From: Welwitschia mirabilis
Taxonomy: Eukaryota; Gnetophyta; Gnetopsida; Welwitschiales
Direction of reading: 5' to 3'
Assembly (NCBI GenBank): GCA_051453625.1
Contig: JBOZIK010000001.1
Location: forward strand, 127,336,255-127,400,254
Length of the DNA stretch: 64,000 bases
Shown here: positions 10,438-22,809 of the stretch, piece by piece
Numbering within the stretch: the first letter of the stretch is position 1
How the letters are laid out: every line of letters starts with the position of its first letter
Made by a program: the position numbers and the translations under genes
Notes under the pieces: model-generated
The model's database searches: none
What the model saw: the letters and a program-made list of their open reading frames with translations, nothing else
Told to the model about the DNA's origin: nothing

Positions 10438-11775
10438 TATCAATGATTCATCATAGCAATTCATTTCAATCCTATTGATGAATTCCCAAAAGAATAACTA
10501 ATATATTATTTTTATAGTGAATTAAATAGGGAAACTAAACAACTTGTAGATTTTTTATGTGATGGAAACTTGATGAATTTAGATTTAGAAAATGCATATA
10601 CGTTATTGGAAGATCTTGTGAAAATTAGTCAAACTTGGCATAAATTAACTTTTTAAGAAAATTAAACTATAGGTTAAATGATAAATGACTTAAAAGATGT
10701 AAAACATGATAAGAAGGAAGATCAAAATAATTTAACAAATGTGATTAAGGATTTCACTACTTCTTTGGAGAAATACACTCAAGAGATTATAGATGTAAAA
10801 GTAGCAAATGAAAAAATTATGACATCAACATGTAACATATGCAAGATAACTCTTATGTAACAAAATATTGTTCCTTGTTACCAACATGTAAAGAAAAAAT
10901 ACTTGAAGAAGGATGTGTATTTACCCAAAGGCCTTCAAATTTTCAAAACCAAATGTAGTATCAACAGGGAATGAGTGGGAAAAATAATTTNNNNNNNNNN
11001 NNNNNNNNNNNNNNNNNNNNNNNNNNNNNNNNNNNNNNNNNNNNNNNNNNNNNNNNNNNNNNNNNNNNNNNNNNNNNNNNNNNNNNNNNNNNNNNNNNNN
11101 NNNNNNNNNNNNNNNNNNNNNNNNNNNNNNNNNNNNNNNNNNNNNNNNNNNNNNNNNNNNNNNNNNNNNNNNNNNNNNNNNNNNNNNNNNNNNNNNNNNN
11201 NNNNNNNNNNNNNNNNNNNNNNNNNNNNNNNNNNNNNNNNNNNNNNNNNNNNNNNNNNNNNNNNNNNNNNNNNNNNNNNNNNNNNNNNNNNNNNNNNNNN
11301 NNNNNNNNNNNNNNNNNNNNNNNNNNNNNNNNNTTTTGATAATATATTTAATAATTCAAACTTTCAACTAAATAACTTTCAAATAAGGTCCTCAAATTCT
11401 TAATAAAATCAAAATGACCTAATGGAAGAGTTAAGAAGAACCAACACAACTATTAAAAATTAAATTAAGAACATTGAAAATTTAGTTAATGTGTTTCAAC
11501 AAATAATGTTAGCTTTTCAAAGACCACAAAGATCTCTTGTAACTCAAATTTTTCCAAATCCAAATGAAGTAAAAAGAGATTGTAAAATATGTGATACAAT
11601 ACCACATATTTACAAGACTTCAACTTTCCAAAATGATAAAGAAACTAAGGAAGAGAATGATATCGAGATGTTAAAAACATATACTTTCCTTTCAACTTTA
11701 TATGAACCTTCATGAAAAAATAAAAGAAAAAGACAAGCTACTTCTTAGCCTAATACAAATCCCACTTCTAATGAG
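10438..11775 (+). pseudogene. Athila-like gag remnant
   Basis: The frame entering at 10470 reads DEFPKE, then (10530-10620) TKQLVDFLCDGNLMNL followed by AYTLLEDLVKISQTW, the conserved gag segment of Athila/Tat elements in which a helical 'TRQ-LD...G..LMN' block precedes a 'A..L.E.....Q.W' block. A linker with basic/acidic helix (10678-10840) leads to CNIC (near 10832), the first half of a CCHC zinc knuckle; the His/Cys half is broken by a stop. A 343-base N gap (10991-11333) follows, then an Asn/Gln/Phe-rich linker and a Pro/Lys-rich stretch (11491-11715). The N-terminal gag is missing where E5 inserted. Stops are frequent. The minus-strand gags at 46180-47937 and 48413-50268 are homologous. 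Confidence 0.7.
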
Positions 11776-12510
11776 CACTTAACATAAGATGATAATAACA
11801 ACTCTTCCATTTTCAAACTTTTTCAAGAAAATCCTAAGTATGCTAAGTTGTGGGAAGACCTATTTAGAAGAAAATAAAAATGTACTATCCCTAGTAGAGT
11901 CTTCTTTGCTTAATCTATTTTCAACTGAGTCATGTCAAAAGCATCTAAATTTAAAGATATTTGGGAAGCAATAGTAAGTGTTACTTTAAAAGGACATAAG
12001 ATGACCAAAAAAGCTTTAATTGACATAAGAGAAAGTGTAAACATCATACCTCTTCACATTTGTAAAAGACTTCGGTTAGAGAAAATAATTCAACCAATAC
12101 AAATCACATTAGAATTGGTAAATATATCAATCAGAAAACCTATGGGGATTATTACAAACTTAGTTATATAAATAGAAGAAGAATACCACCTCATAGATGT
12201 GCTTTTAATTTAAGCATAACATGATGAAAGTTAACCACTAATTTTAGGAAGAGCCTTTTGTACAATTACCCATTGCATCATAGACACATGAACTAGATTA
12301 ATGAAATGTCACATTGATAATAACAGATAGAGTATTAGAGTTTTTAATGCTATATAACAATATATAGGTGATGAAGAAAATATAGAAAAAAGAGCTAAAC
12401 CAACTTTATTTTTATAACATCACTGAGTTGAATAGAGATTAAGAATGCTATAAGAATTAATTTTGCATAATAATCCAACAAAAATAAATAGTTCTAATCA
12501 CGAGGATGAA
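11776..12510 (+). pseudogene. Athila-like aspartic protease region remnant
   Basis: NPKYAKLWEDLFRRK (11830-11875) is the block that precedes protease and recurs on the minus strand near 46090-46135. In 11932-12171 the protease core follows: KALIDIRESVNIIPL carries the active-site Asp, but the Gly and Ala of the D-T/S-G-A motif are now Arg and Glu, consistent with G-to-A change in the Gly codon. LHICKRLRLEK and the later strand with IRKPMGI match the family fold. Past 12250 a GRAF block and PTLFL (about 12397-12411) again match E3 near 45560, then homology fades near 12510. It would have cleaved the gag-pol polyprotein; this copy is inactive. Confidence 0.7.
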
Positions 12511-13880
12511 GAGTGAAGTATATTAATAGAAAAGAAATCCTATGTATGAACCTAATTTAAAAATTCTCTTATAAGCCTCATCTTCCACCCATATTGTCTA
12601 GACAATAATGTGAGACAATAGTCAATAAGAAATCAATAAAAGGAAAATAAGGATAAGTAAAAAATAAAAGATATAGTTACTAATTAGAAAAGAACAAAAA
12701 ATATTTAACATAATAAGATCAAATACAATAATAAGAAGAGGAGGAATAATGAAAAACTATAAAATTTCAATCAAACTTATTGAATAGTAGACCTATCATT
12801 ACCAATACAGTAATCTAATTCAAAAAGTCTATCCATATTTCTCCATACTATTCTCTTATAAATATTCAAAGAAATATCCTTTCCTTTTCTACCAAGTCCA
12901 CTTTAGTTTATGCCTCTAATGATAAATATTTTTAAAAACATGACTCGAAATATTTTAGACTTTTAAATTGTATAAAATCTTATCTTCTTGATAATTCATA
13001 CTCTAAGTTGAGACTTAGAGAACTTATTAAGTATGTCAAAACATTCTTAATCATTCATCCTAAAAAACTTTCTTCAAATTTTTTGATTTCTAATAGAACC
13101 ATTAATATTTTTCATCCTCAATATCAATTTTTAGATGAAATTTATATGTGGAATTTTTTATATCGTGGGATTGATAAGATATTATTCTTCCATTAATTAT
13201 CTAAACTCTTTATCTATTATATTGCAAATAAATTTTATGAAGCTAAAATGTTATCATATCATGCATATGTACCTTTCATGTTTTATCAATTAGTCTCTAT
13301 TTATTTTGATCCTTTTTTTTAAGAAAATATAATTCCTTAGGGCTTAAATAAATTCTTCTTTCTTTTTCTTTTTATTTCTTCCAAATAAAGTAAAAAACAA
13401 AATTTAGGATTTAAATGAGATTTATTTTTATTTTTCTTTATATTTGATTTTGATTTTATGATAGTTATGCTTTTATCTTTGTTTTTTATTTCAATAAATT
13501 AATCTTTCAATGATTAGGTTCTTGTCTTTTAGAGAAAGTATATTTTTAATAACTTAGTTGTAATTTATGATTTGAATACTAGGGAAAGTTAAAAAAATGG
13601 ATAAAGGTTACAAATACATGAATTATAAAAAGATATTGAACATGATAGAAGTAATTATTTTGAAAGTTCTCTTATCATTATCTGAATTCTTTTTTAGCCT
13701 ATTCTTTTTGTGGATGTCATACTATTGCTTAAATAGCTTTAACTTAACTAATGTTTTACTTTATGTAGTTACTAAGACTAGTAATTTTTAGTTGGACATT
13801 TCAAAGTGATAAGATTTGATTCATCCAATCTTAATACATTCAAATATCTATGAAATTTATTTGAAGGAATATGCTTTGTT
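12511..13880 (+). other. Unassigned AT-rich segment where RT-integrase would be expected
   Basis: Between protease homology and the 3' region of the Athila-like element, E3 has over 3 kb of RT, RNase H and integrase; here only 1.37 kb is present with none of those motifs. A 62-codon open stretch (13008-13196) and a 64-codon one (13597-13791) are hydrophobic and AT-driven with no recognisable motif. Either pol was deleted, or two elements meet here. Confidence 0.4.
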
Positions 13881-16800
13881 TTTTGTGTTTTCTGTCAATG
13901 GTTTTTAGTTATTTAGAGGTATTCTTTCCTTATCTTTCATCTCATTTCTTCATCTTTGTCTTTGCGAGTGTATGGTTATGTATGATTTATTTTGAAGAAG
14001 TATCCAAAAAGGAAGGAAAAAGAGAATAATGACAATGATCTATTATTTCTATGCTAAATACATGTTCCCCATGTTACCCTACCATACTAAGGTAAATTTT
14101 CCTGAGAGGAATCTTTGGTAGTATTAGTAGCTATTGGAACTCCATAAGGGGTTCAGTTGGCCATGCTTCATGGGTCCCTACTCTAACTGTGGTTTCACTC
14201 CCCTCATTATGGATTAAAATAGAATACTTTAAGGCTATGAGATTAGTGGTATTTTTGGTATTATTTAACGTTATAGTATTCCTACATGATCATTTCACTT
14301 TTAAGGATTTGGGTGTGTTTTAGAATGTCAGTAGGTGAGTTCATGTCTGGTAGCTTTTGATCTTATTGTTCATTTTTTAAAAATATTAGTTACTTAGAAT
14401 CATCATAATCATTACCTATTTGAGTGGTATTTTATGAAGTTTTTGCATTATTTCATGCATTATTAGTCAAGTGATTTTATGATTACTTTGAAGAGGGTTT
14501 TCTAGGTTTAAATTTAAGATAGGTACATACTCTTTTGCATGTTCCTAGGTTGTCCATTTTCATTTTGTTTTTCTTAAGTTGTTTTCTTTGGGATTTCAAA
14601 GTTATTTTCATACATTTTCATTAGAAATGCCTAGGACCTAATCATTTAGTAGTTTTCTTGTTGAATTTTACTTTCATCTATAGTTTTTTTTTCTTTATAG
14701 AAGTTGATTTTCTTTTGCAAATAAATTTTATTAGTTTATGATGCTAATTTTTCCAATTTATTCTCTTGAATATTTTTAAGTTTAGTTTCCTTTTTTTTTT
14801 TTTTTGATTTTTGATGCATCAAGCAATATTTTTAAATTATNNNNNNNNNNNNNNNNNNNNNNNNNNNNNNNNNNNNNNNNNNNNNNNNNNNNNNNNNNNN
14901 NNNNNNNNNNNNNNNNNNNNNNNNNNNNNNNNNNNNNNNNTTCTGATGTCATCATAGGCATTGATTATTTTCTAGACTTATTGTGCTTACAGTATTCCCA
15001 CATGGTTATTTTACTTTTAAAGATTTGGATGTGTTTTGAGGTGTTAGCAGGTGAGTTCATTTCTTATAGCTTTTGATCTTAGCATTCATTTTTTGACAAC
15101 ATTAGTTACTTAGCATCGTCATAATCACTGCCTATTCAAGTGATACTTTATAAAGATTTTGCATTATGTCATGCATTATTAATCATGTGATTTTATGATT
15201 ACTTCCAATGGGGTTTGCTAAGTCTGAATTTAGGGTAGATACATAATCTTCTTTATGTTCCTAAGTTATCAATTTCTATTTTATTTTCCTTAGTTGTTTT
15301 AGTTGGTATTTGAAAATCATTTTTGTACTTTTTCATCACAAATGCTTTTGATCATTTAGTAGTTTTCTAATTGATTTTTATCTCCTTTACTGCTTTTATT
15401 TATAGAAGTTAATTTTCTTTTTGAAATTAATTTTTCTTAGTTTATGATGCTAATTTTTCCCATCTATTCTTTTGAATCTTTTTAAGTCTAGTTTCTTTAG
15501 ATTTCTTTTTTTAAGTTTTGATGCATCCAATACTATTTTTCAATGATTATGAGTTCATGACACATTTCATTTATCTTCCTTAGCTTAGTGCACTTACCTC
15601 CTTTACCATGACTTGATCTATCATGATTCTTAGCCATTTATCATCTTTTGAACTCTCTGATATTTTTCTTAAACCTTTATGATAATATTTAAGCTTAATT
15701 TATTCTACTTATACTTTAATTTTTATTAATATTTTGAAAAACCTTATCATTCTCCTTGTCATTTAGACGATCAGGTGGATGACACATAAATATTTTTTGA
15801 GAATTAACTTGTTATCTTTCATCTTTTATAGACTATTTTCTAATCTTTCATTCATGTAGAAAATACTACCCCTGGGTTTACCTATTCATTTGTGCTTAAC
15901 CTACATATGTATCTTTTTCCTTCTTACATTAATGCAATACAGGATTTATTGATTCACCTATGGTGGAGGAGAAAAAGTTGAAGGGGTTAAGATATTTTTA
16001 AGAAAAAATTTTACACTTTTAAGGGTCATTTTGACATTTTCATGAGACATATCTATAGTTTATTGATCTAATTTTGAATTCTTATTATTTGAGTAATATA
16101 CATTATAAATATTATTTACTAAAATTTGTACTTAAACTACAGAATACTTGCAATTTATTTTCCTTGAGATTTTTATCATTTAGGATGTATAATTCATCAG
16201 TAGACTTTGCTTCCTTTATTAGATCATCATTCCTCTAATCATCTATATAATCTAATAGTTTTTCTAAATGCTCTTTTTACCTTTCATATTCAAGGACTTT
16301 TAATACCTCGTCAATACTTACTTTATTATCATCAATACCTACTTTGTTAATAGGCTGTTTTTTGACAGAGGTTGTTTGGTTTTATACCTGAGTACTCAAT
16401 TGATTAGCAAAGAGACATGGATTTGGTGCCCTATTCAAGATAGAGAATCAAGCCCTAATAACCTGGATAAATAATGATTTAACATTGATTCTACTTATTG
16501 GAACTAAGCTAATTTTGGAGAAGCTTTATAATAATGAAATCAACCAGTAAACAACATCTATAAATATTATTTTTGAGTTAGTACTTTTTCTAATTATACA
16601 TGCACATTATTTATCTAAGATATTATGATTCTATCTTATGATGATTCTTTTGTTTTAACATCTAATCTTTATCTTTTTAATGTGCTAAATGTTTTAAGTA
16701 AGAGACTAATGCACTGGTAAGTATTTTAATCTTATTTTATGATAAGAATAATTATAGGTAATTAATTTTTCAAATTCATTTTAAGATTTTGTTGTCCCCA

Positions 16801-17017
16801 ATATCATTCAGATAATAGTATAAATGATATCATGGTCACTTTATCTATTAAGATAAAAAAATTTAGTTTATTTGATTTTGTAATTTACTCTTGCAAACTA
16901 ATATTTTTGAACTTAAATTAAATATCCCTAGTTAGTGTTTTATCTTGATCCATTTGACTTTTAATTATAATTATGCACCAACTTTATTAGGAACTGATAA
17001 GACTAAGTAGGGGGCTA
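13881..17017 (+). other. 3' non-coding region and polypurine tract of E1
   Basis: The block 14080-14330 is the reverse complement match of E3 41935-42120 and E0 5680-5830. It is repeated: 14229-14840 aligns with 14941-15540 across a 100-base N gap (14841-14940), with clear divergence. A 44-bp palindromic module lies at 15743-15786. The end, AACTGATAAGACTAAGTAGGG and following GGGCTA, ends at 17017 and matches the E3 polypurine tract. Confidence 0.65.
15743..15786. repeat. 44-bp double palindrome, E1 3' region
   Basis: Outer arms CTTATCATT and GATGACACA; inner dyad CTTGTCAT against CGATCAGG is weak. Exact 44-bp length. It shows that the module is not confined to LTRs. Confidence 0.45.
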
Positions 17018-18244
17018 TGTTGTAATGTCAAATTGTATGTTTTTGATGGGGTATTTTGAGTAGTTTTATAGGACATTTAGATAGGTTTAAGCACAACATG
17101 ATGATTATTAAGAATCAAGGAGAAAATCATGAATATGCATAATTACTAGCACATTTTAAGGGATTTTGAATCAAGTCTAATACTTTAAATTTTAAGGAGG
17201 AATTAATGAGCTTCAAGGCTAATTTAATTGAAAAAGTTCATTGAAAAGCCTGTCATCCCTCTATTGTCCTGATGATAGTATCTCTACGTCACTTACATGC
17301 TGACTAGGATGTTGATTAAATCAACATTAAGGATAAATCTAGAACTCTCTTAACATGGCATTATCCTTACCATTGTCTAGATGACACCCAATATGACATC
17401 TAAAATTTGTAGATGTACCAAACTTTACCTAACTTATGTAATGTATCATGTGCTTTCTGTGAATTGTTAGGGTTTCTCATGCTCCTATTAGGATTATCTA
17501 TTTTTGAATTTATTATTATTAATAAATATGGCCTTTGTCCTCGACTCTGATCATCTTCATTCCATTAGAAATTATTGTGATAGGAGATCAAAGGAGTAGA
17601 GGTCTATTCATTAGTTATAAAGAGAAGTTTTTCTTAGTGTTCAATTGTGTCTCCTTCATTAAGGTACTGTTACTTTATAACAAGATGTTGGTTTGAGATC
17701 TAATGAAAATATTCTTTTGGTTTTTATATCCATTTGCATGTATCTTATGATGGTTTATGTTGGGTATGATTTTGTGATAGTTTCATGATTGATATATGTT
17801 ATTAAGAAAAACCTTTATCAAGGTTGAAAATCATTAGTTTTGGAACTTGCATTGCATTTTAGATTAAATCATTGCATGTTTTCATATTTTATTTGATGTA
17901 CTTGATAGCTTAGATTAGTTAGGATTAGTAATAGTTTTTTTAATTGATCTAGGTTATATAGGGTCAATCTTGATTACAGAGATTTAGTAGTTAAATAGAT
18001 ATTGCATTTATAGTAGATTACATTTGCATTTGCATAGTGTGTTTATTTTCTTGCATTGTGATTTTCATTTTAAACCATTACTTTGTGGGGAAAAAAGTCC
18101 TCTTTCTTATTGTCTAGTGCCTTTTAGGATTATGACATTTGAGTTCACTCCTATATATATTAGTGTATAGTTGTTATGTATATATTTGTGGTTAATAAGA
18201 CTTGATAAAGAATATAACATTTTTCATAAATATGCACTATAATA
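17018..18244 (+). repeat. Athila-like LTR (E1), 3' LTR
   Basis: Starts TGTTGTAATGTCA directly after the polypurine tract. The end at 18244 was set by matching the last 20 bases with the E3 LTR end (15 of 20, mostly transitions). Length 1227 bp, close to the 1213-1247 bp of E0 and E3. Degraded palindromic modules appear near 17249 and 17360. It abuts, without its own right flank, the pol of another Athila-like element. Confidence 0.7.
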
Positions 18245-19430
18245 AAACCTTTGTGAAAATTAGGAATTTGCTTCCCATTCTCTTAAAAATGACAACTTTG
18301 AAGAGCAATCATGCTCCATTACACAAAACAAAAATTACTTAGAACTTAAGCCATCATCTACTAATCTGAAATACACTTTATTAAGGGATAACTTCACTCT
18401 TATGGTAGTCCCTATTTCAAGAAGTTCAATTGATTAAACTCTTAAGGTAGAATAAGCAAGTAATAGGATGGATCCTCTTAGACATTAGGGACATTGATCT
18501 TAGAATTTGTGTGTATCATATATATATATATTTAAAATATAATATGAAGCCACCTAGAGAAGCCTAAAGATGAATAAACCCAACCTTAAGGGAGGTAATT
18601 AAAGATGATATAATCAAACTTCTTGATAATGGGATTATCTATCCTATTTTAGATAGCAAGTGGATCAATCCAACTTAGATCATGGCTGAAAAAGTATGAA
18701 TTATTCTTATTTCAGATGAACATAACAAACTTATCCATACTAGACATATAGTAAAATAGAGGATGTTTATTTATTATAGAAAATTTGATACCATCTTAAG
18801 AAAGTATCACTTCCCTCTACCTTTCTTTGACTAGAATCTAGAGCAACCTGCAAGGCATCAATTTTACTAATTCTTAGATGTGTACTCATGTTACAATCAA
18901 ATTAAAGTTACCTTTTAGGATTAAGAGAAAACTATCTTCACTTATTCCTCTAAAATGTTCACCTATCAACAAATGCCCTTTGGTCTATGTAATGCACCTG
19001 TTACTTTCCACCATTACATGATTGAAATTTTATCTAATTTATTAGATTTAGTTGTTGAAATATTCATGAATGACTTCGTGACTTATGGAATCTTTTTTAA
19101 TCACTATTTAAATAACTTAAAAGTATACTTGAGTAATTTATCAAAAAAAAAGCCTTATACTCAATTGGGAGAAATGCCACTTTATGGTTAATCAAGACAT
19201 AGTTTTAGGACATTCCATTTCTAAAGAAGGAATCCAAGTAGATCTAGCTAAGGTTTCTTTAATCATACACCTATCAACTCTTCAAAAACAAAAAGATATT
19301 AGATTCCTCTTAGGATATGCATAATACTATAGAATATTTACCAAGGATTTTAGTAAAATATTTAAGCCACTATATGATTGTTTAAGAAAATATGCCATCT
19401 TTAACTGGACCTTTAAATGTCAACAATCTT
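18245..19430 (+). pseudogene. Athila-like reverse transcriptase remnant (E2)
   Basis: Upstream linker with ELKPSSTNLKYTLL-type sequence (18338-18385) leads into the RT: a block meaning 'REAQRRMNPTLREVVK' at about 18558-18605, then IIKLLDNGIIYP. The longest clean piece, 18955-19191, has YQQMPFGLCNAPVTF and FMNDF. In the Athila family the latter is the Y/F-x-D-D catalytic box; here the first Asp is Asn (AAT, 19069-19071) and the second Asp is kept. The next block, LGHSISKEGIQVD with a frameshift (around 19200-19245), is the RT thumb start. Stops and frameshifts throughout make it inactive. It would have copied element RNA into DNA in the virus-like particle. Confidence 0.85.
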
Positions 19431-19880
19431 TTAAATAACTCAAAGAAAAACTAACTTACATCTTAATTATTCAACCACATAACTATGAATTACCTTTTAT
19501 GATTATGTATGATGCCATTGATTATGCAATTAGGGCTATTTTATGACAAAGGATTGATTAAAAAACCAAAATATTATTTATTATGATAATAAAACTTTGA
19601 ATGAAATTAGTTAAACTACACCATTATGGAAAAAGAACTATCAGCTATAGTCATTGCCTTAAATAAATTTTTTTAATACCTTTTAGGATCTAAAATAATT
19701 ATCCATATTGATCATTCATCCCTTAGATATCTCTTTACAAAAATGGATTCAAAACTAAGAGTGATTAGATGTATTCTTCTTCTATATGAATTCAACTTGG
19801 AAATTAAAAATACAAAGGCTTTTAATAATATAATTACTAATTACCTCTTCCAATTAACTCAAGAAAATCTACAAACATCT
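19431..19880 (+). pseudogene. RNase H remnant of E2
   Basis: ELPFMIMYDAIDYAIRAIL (about 19484-19541) retains the first conserved Asp strand of RNase H. Next come QRID, a 'KTLNE' block (about 19588) and EKELSAIVIAL (about 19628-19665), then IIHIDHSSLRYLF (about 19698) with the HID variant of the 'TDH' motif, and a C-terminal block containing NIITNYLFQL (about 19828). The order matches the Ty3/gypsy RT-RNase H fusion. Multiple stops. It removes the RNA strand during cDNA synthesis in active relatives. Confidence 0.75.
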
Positions 19881-20049
19881 CTTTCCATATGATACCTTAC
19901 CAAATGAACATCTCTTTTTTTTATTAAGGAAGCATGCTAATTTGCAATTATTACCATCTAGATGTTTAAAACCATCCCTTTTCATTAAACCATTAATGAT
20001 AAAAAAAGAATCCTAATCTAAGTTAAGTAATTTTTCTAGGATAGATCCT

Positions 20050-21170
20050 ATTGTTTCAAATACTATCTAGATAAGTCATTCACAAATGTGTACTCCAAAC
20101 TGACATACATGATATACTTAACATTGATATTCTAAGGCTTATACGGATCACTACTAAGTCAATAAAACTACTAGAAAAATCCTTCAATTTGTTTGTTATC
20201 AACCATCTATTTTTAAAGAATTCCATCTTTATTATAAATCTTGTGATAACTATCACAAGTTAAGAAGTCTTTTTATAAAGACAAATAATGCCCTTTAACC
20301 CCATTATTGCTATTGAACCCTTTTACATTTGCGGAATTGATTTTCAAGGCCCTTATCCATTATCAAATAGGCATCAGTACATTTTTATCTATGTTGTTCA
20401 CATAATTAAATGGATCAAGGCTTGTTCTTGATGAATAAAAAATTTTAAAATGGTGATTAAATTATTTTAAAAAAATGTGCTTTAGTTACTCATGTATTTT
20501 TATTAGTGATGGAGGAACATAATTTTGCAACCAAATATTTAATAACATTTTTGGTAAATATGGGGTTACACACAAACTTGAAATACACCTTACCATGCTC
20601 AATCAAGTGGCTAAGTTGAAGTTACGAATAGGGAATTTAAGAAATCATTATAAAAGATAGTAAATTTAACATGAAAAAACTAGTCTTTCAAACTCAATAA
20701 TGTTTTATGGGCATACCACACTACTTACAAAACTCCCTTTGGGATGTTACAATTCTGATTAGTCTATAGAAATGCCTCTTAACTACTCATAGAACTAAAA
20801 TCCTATTATCTATTCATATAACTTGAGCACAAAGCATGCTTGGCAGTTCAAAACATAAACTTAAAATTGAAGGCTGGAAGGAAAAATAGGAACATACAAC
20901 TTAACAAATTAGACAAAATAAAAAATGATGCCTATAAAAACATGAGGATAAATAAAGATAGGATGAAGAAATTCCATGACCAACATATGCTTAGGAAAAC
21001 TTTCAAGGATGAAGAACTAACTCTACTTTATAAATTATGCTCATATCTTTTTCTAGGTAAACTAGTCATTAAATGGAAAGGATCATTTTTAATAAATAAG
21101 TTTTGCCTCATGGAGTATTTCTTATAGAAAATCCCAAAAACAATTAACTATTCAAAGTCAATGAACATTG
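20050..21170 (+). pseudogene. Integrase remnant of E2
   Basis: GIDFQGPYPLSNRHQYIFIY (about 20334-20393) has the first catalytic Asp of the integrase core, followed by a KWIKA block. ISDGGT (about 20503) retains the second Asp region but the His of the usual 'GTHF' is a stop. The C-terminal part is the open stretch 20840-21127: helix RKNRNIQLNKLDKIKNDAY, a block ending in HDQHM, and a GPF-like strand reading KGSFLINKF. These match the Athila integrase C-terminus in order and spacing. Frameshifts lie between the core and this tail. Inserting cDNA is the family function; this copy is dead. Confidence 0.8.
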
Positions 21171-22809
21171 CATAAAGTACTATCATCTATCTATCCTAGT
21201 AACTTATGAATTCATGAGGCCTACTAACCTAGGTTAAAGATAATTAAATAAAAATTAATAATAAGCAATCTTGTTATCACTTGAGTAATCATTAAGATTA
21301 AGTTTAAGTATGGGTTTTTAAGGAAAAATACACTTATTTTGAGTATGTTGGTTAAGAATGCATTCTCTTATGGTATCTGATTTTAGTAAAATTTGGTTAA
21401 AAAGGTGGAATCTAAGCTTGCATGTGTTTCTTAAGTATAAAACCTTTAATGGGGATAATATTTTTCTCAACTAGATTAATGATTCAATGAATCCCAAAGT
21501 GCATAAAATTACTATGATAATATGAAGAAAATAATATAATATATCACTTCTCTAAAAGCACATAACACTAGTCACTTAGTTGGTTTAGTTAACTACATCA
21601 AGGCTATGGACGCCTGCTGGTAACGTAGCTTTAATAATTTAATTATAACATGTTTAACTAAATCAGGGATATAAATGCTTATTGACAATGAAGAAATAAT
21701 TTTTACAAATATAATGTGCTTAACTCTATTAGTAGAAAATGTTATAACACTAGATGCTCAATATACTTCAAAATCATAATATCAAGAACATATGTGAATT
21801 TAGAAATAAAAAACAAAGGAATGATAAAAGGTGGGAATTAGAGGTTTTATGTAAACTATTATCTATTAACTTTCATACTTAGGATTTACATTGATTTCTT
21901 AAATTCATATAAGTTACTTGGCTACAACTTAGCTTGGTTAATATCATGATCCACTAAAAATAAAAAAATATGATAAAGGGGTGATAACTTAGAATAGTTT
22001 TCTTATTTATTCATTGGTTTCTAGTTTCACTCCATTAATAAGTTTCTTGTTTATTCATTGGTTTCTATTTTCACTCCATTAACACATTTTCCATCTCATT
22101 TACCTCGCATCACTTCACTACATTCCACTTTATGCCATTCTCATAAGAAATAATTCCTAAGGTATTAACTATTTTTGTAGATAGATNNNNNNNNNNTTCT
22201 TAAATTCATATAAGTTACTTGATTAAAAATTTACTTAGTTGATATCATGATCTAATAAAAATACAAAAGTATAATAAAGAAATGATAACTTAAGAAAGTT
22301 CACTCCTTTTTTTATCAGTTTATGGTTTAGTCCATTTGATACATTTATCATCTCCATTTCACTCCATCATACTTCACTTCATTTCATCATCATTTTCATA
22401 AGAAATAATCCCTAAGTTATAAACTATTTTTATTGATCAACCTTCCATTTAGCATTATTTCACTATAGTTAATTTTTTCTTTTGCTCAGGTTAGTTGTAT
22501 TATTTTGCATGGTTTTAATAAAAGAACTCTTTACAATTCTTTCTTAACCTGTGTTCTCAAATTACTTAAATATTATTCAACATAAACTTTGAGCACAAAG
22601 TTTAGTTTTGGTTAGGGAGCACACTATGGCATCTCAATTTTTATTAATTTTTCATTTTAATGCCTTAATCACATAAAGGTGGTCATAAAAATTTATCAAA
22701 TTTACATTTTATTCATGCCTGAGTGCATTCGAATTCAATAAATTTTCCATGTTTAACCATTTTATTATTATCGTTTTGCTAAGACACTAGTAGAAGACTA
22801 ATTAAGAGG
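21171..22809 (+). other. Post-integrase AT-rich region of E2 with a local duplication
   Basis: No protein motif. 21895-22186 is repeated right of a 10-base N gap (22187-22196) at 22197-22440 with moderate divergence. Inside the first copy a 44-bp unit containing TTTATTCATTGG is doubled (about 21998-22085). Right before 22810 is a purine-rich stretch (AGAAGACTAATTAAGAGG) that could be a polypurine tract. Confidence 0.45.

Noticed and set aside
10971-11403. Two long open stretches across 10971-11403
   Set aside because: Over 110 of their codons are N; only the gap is open.
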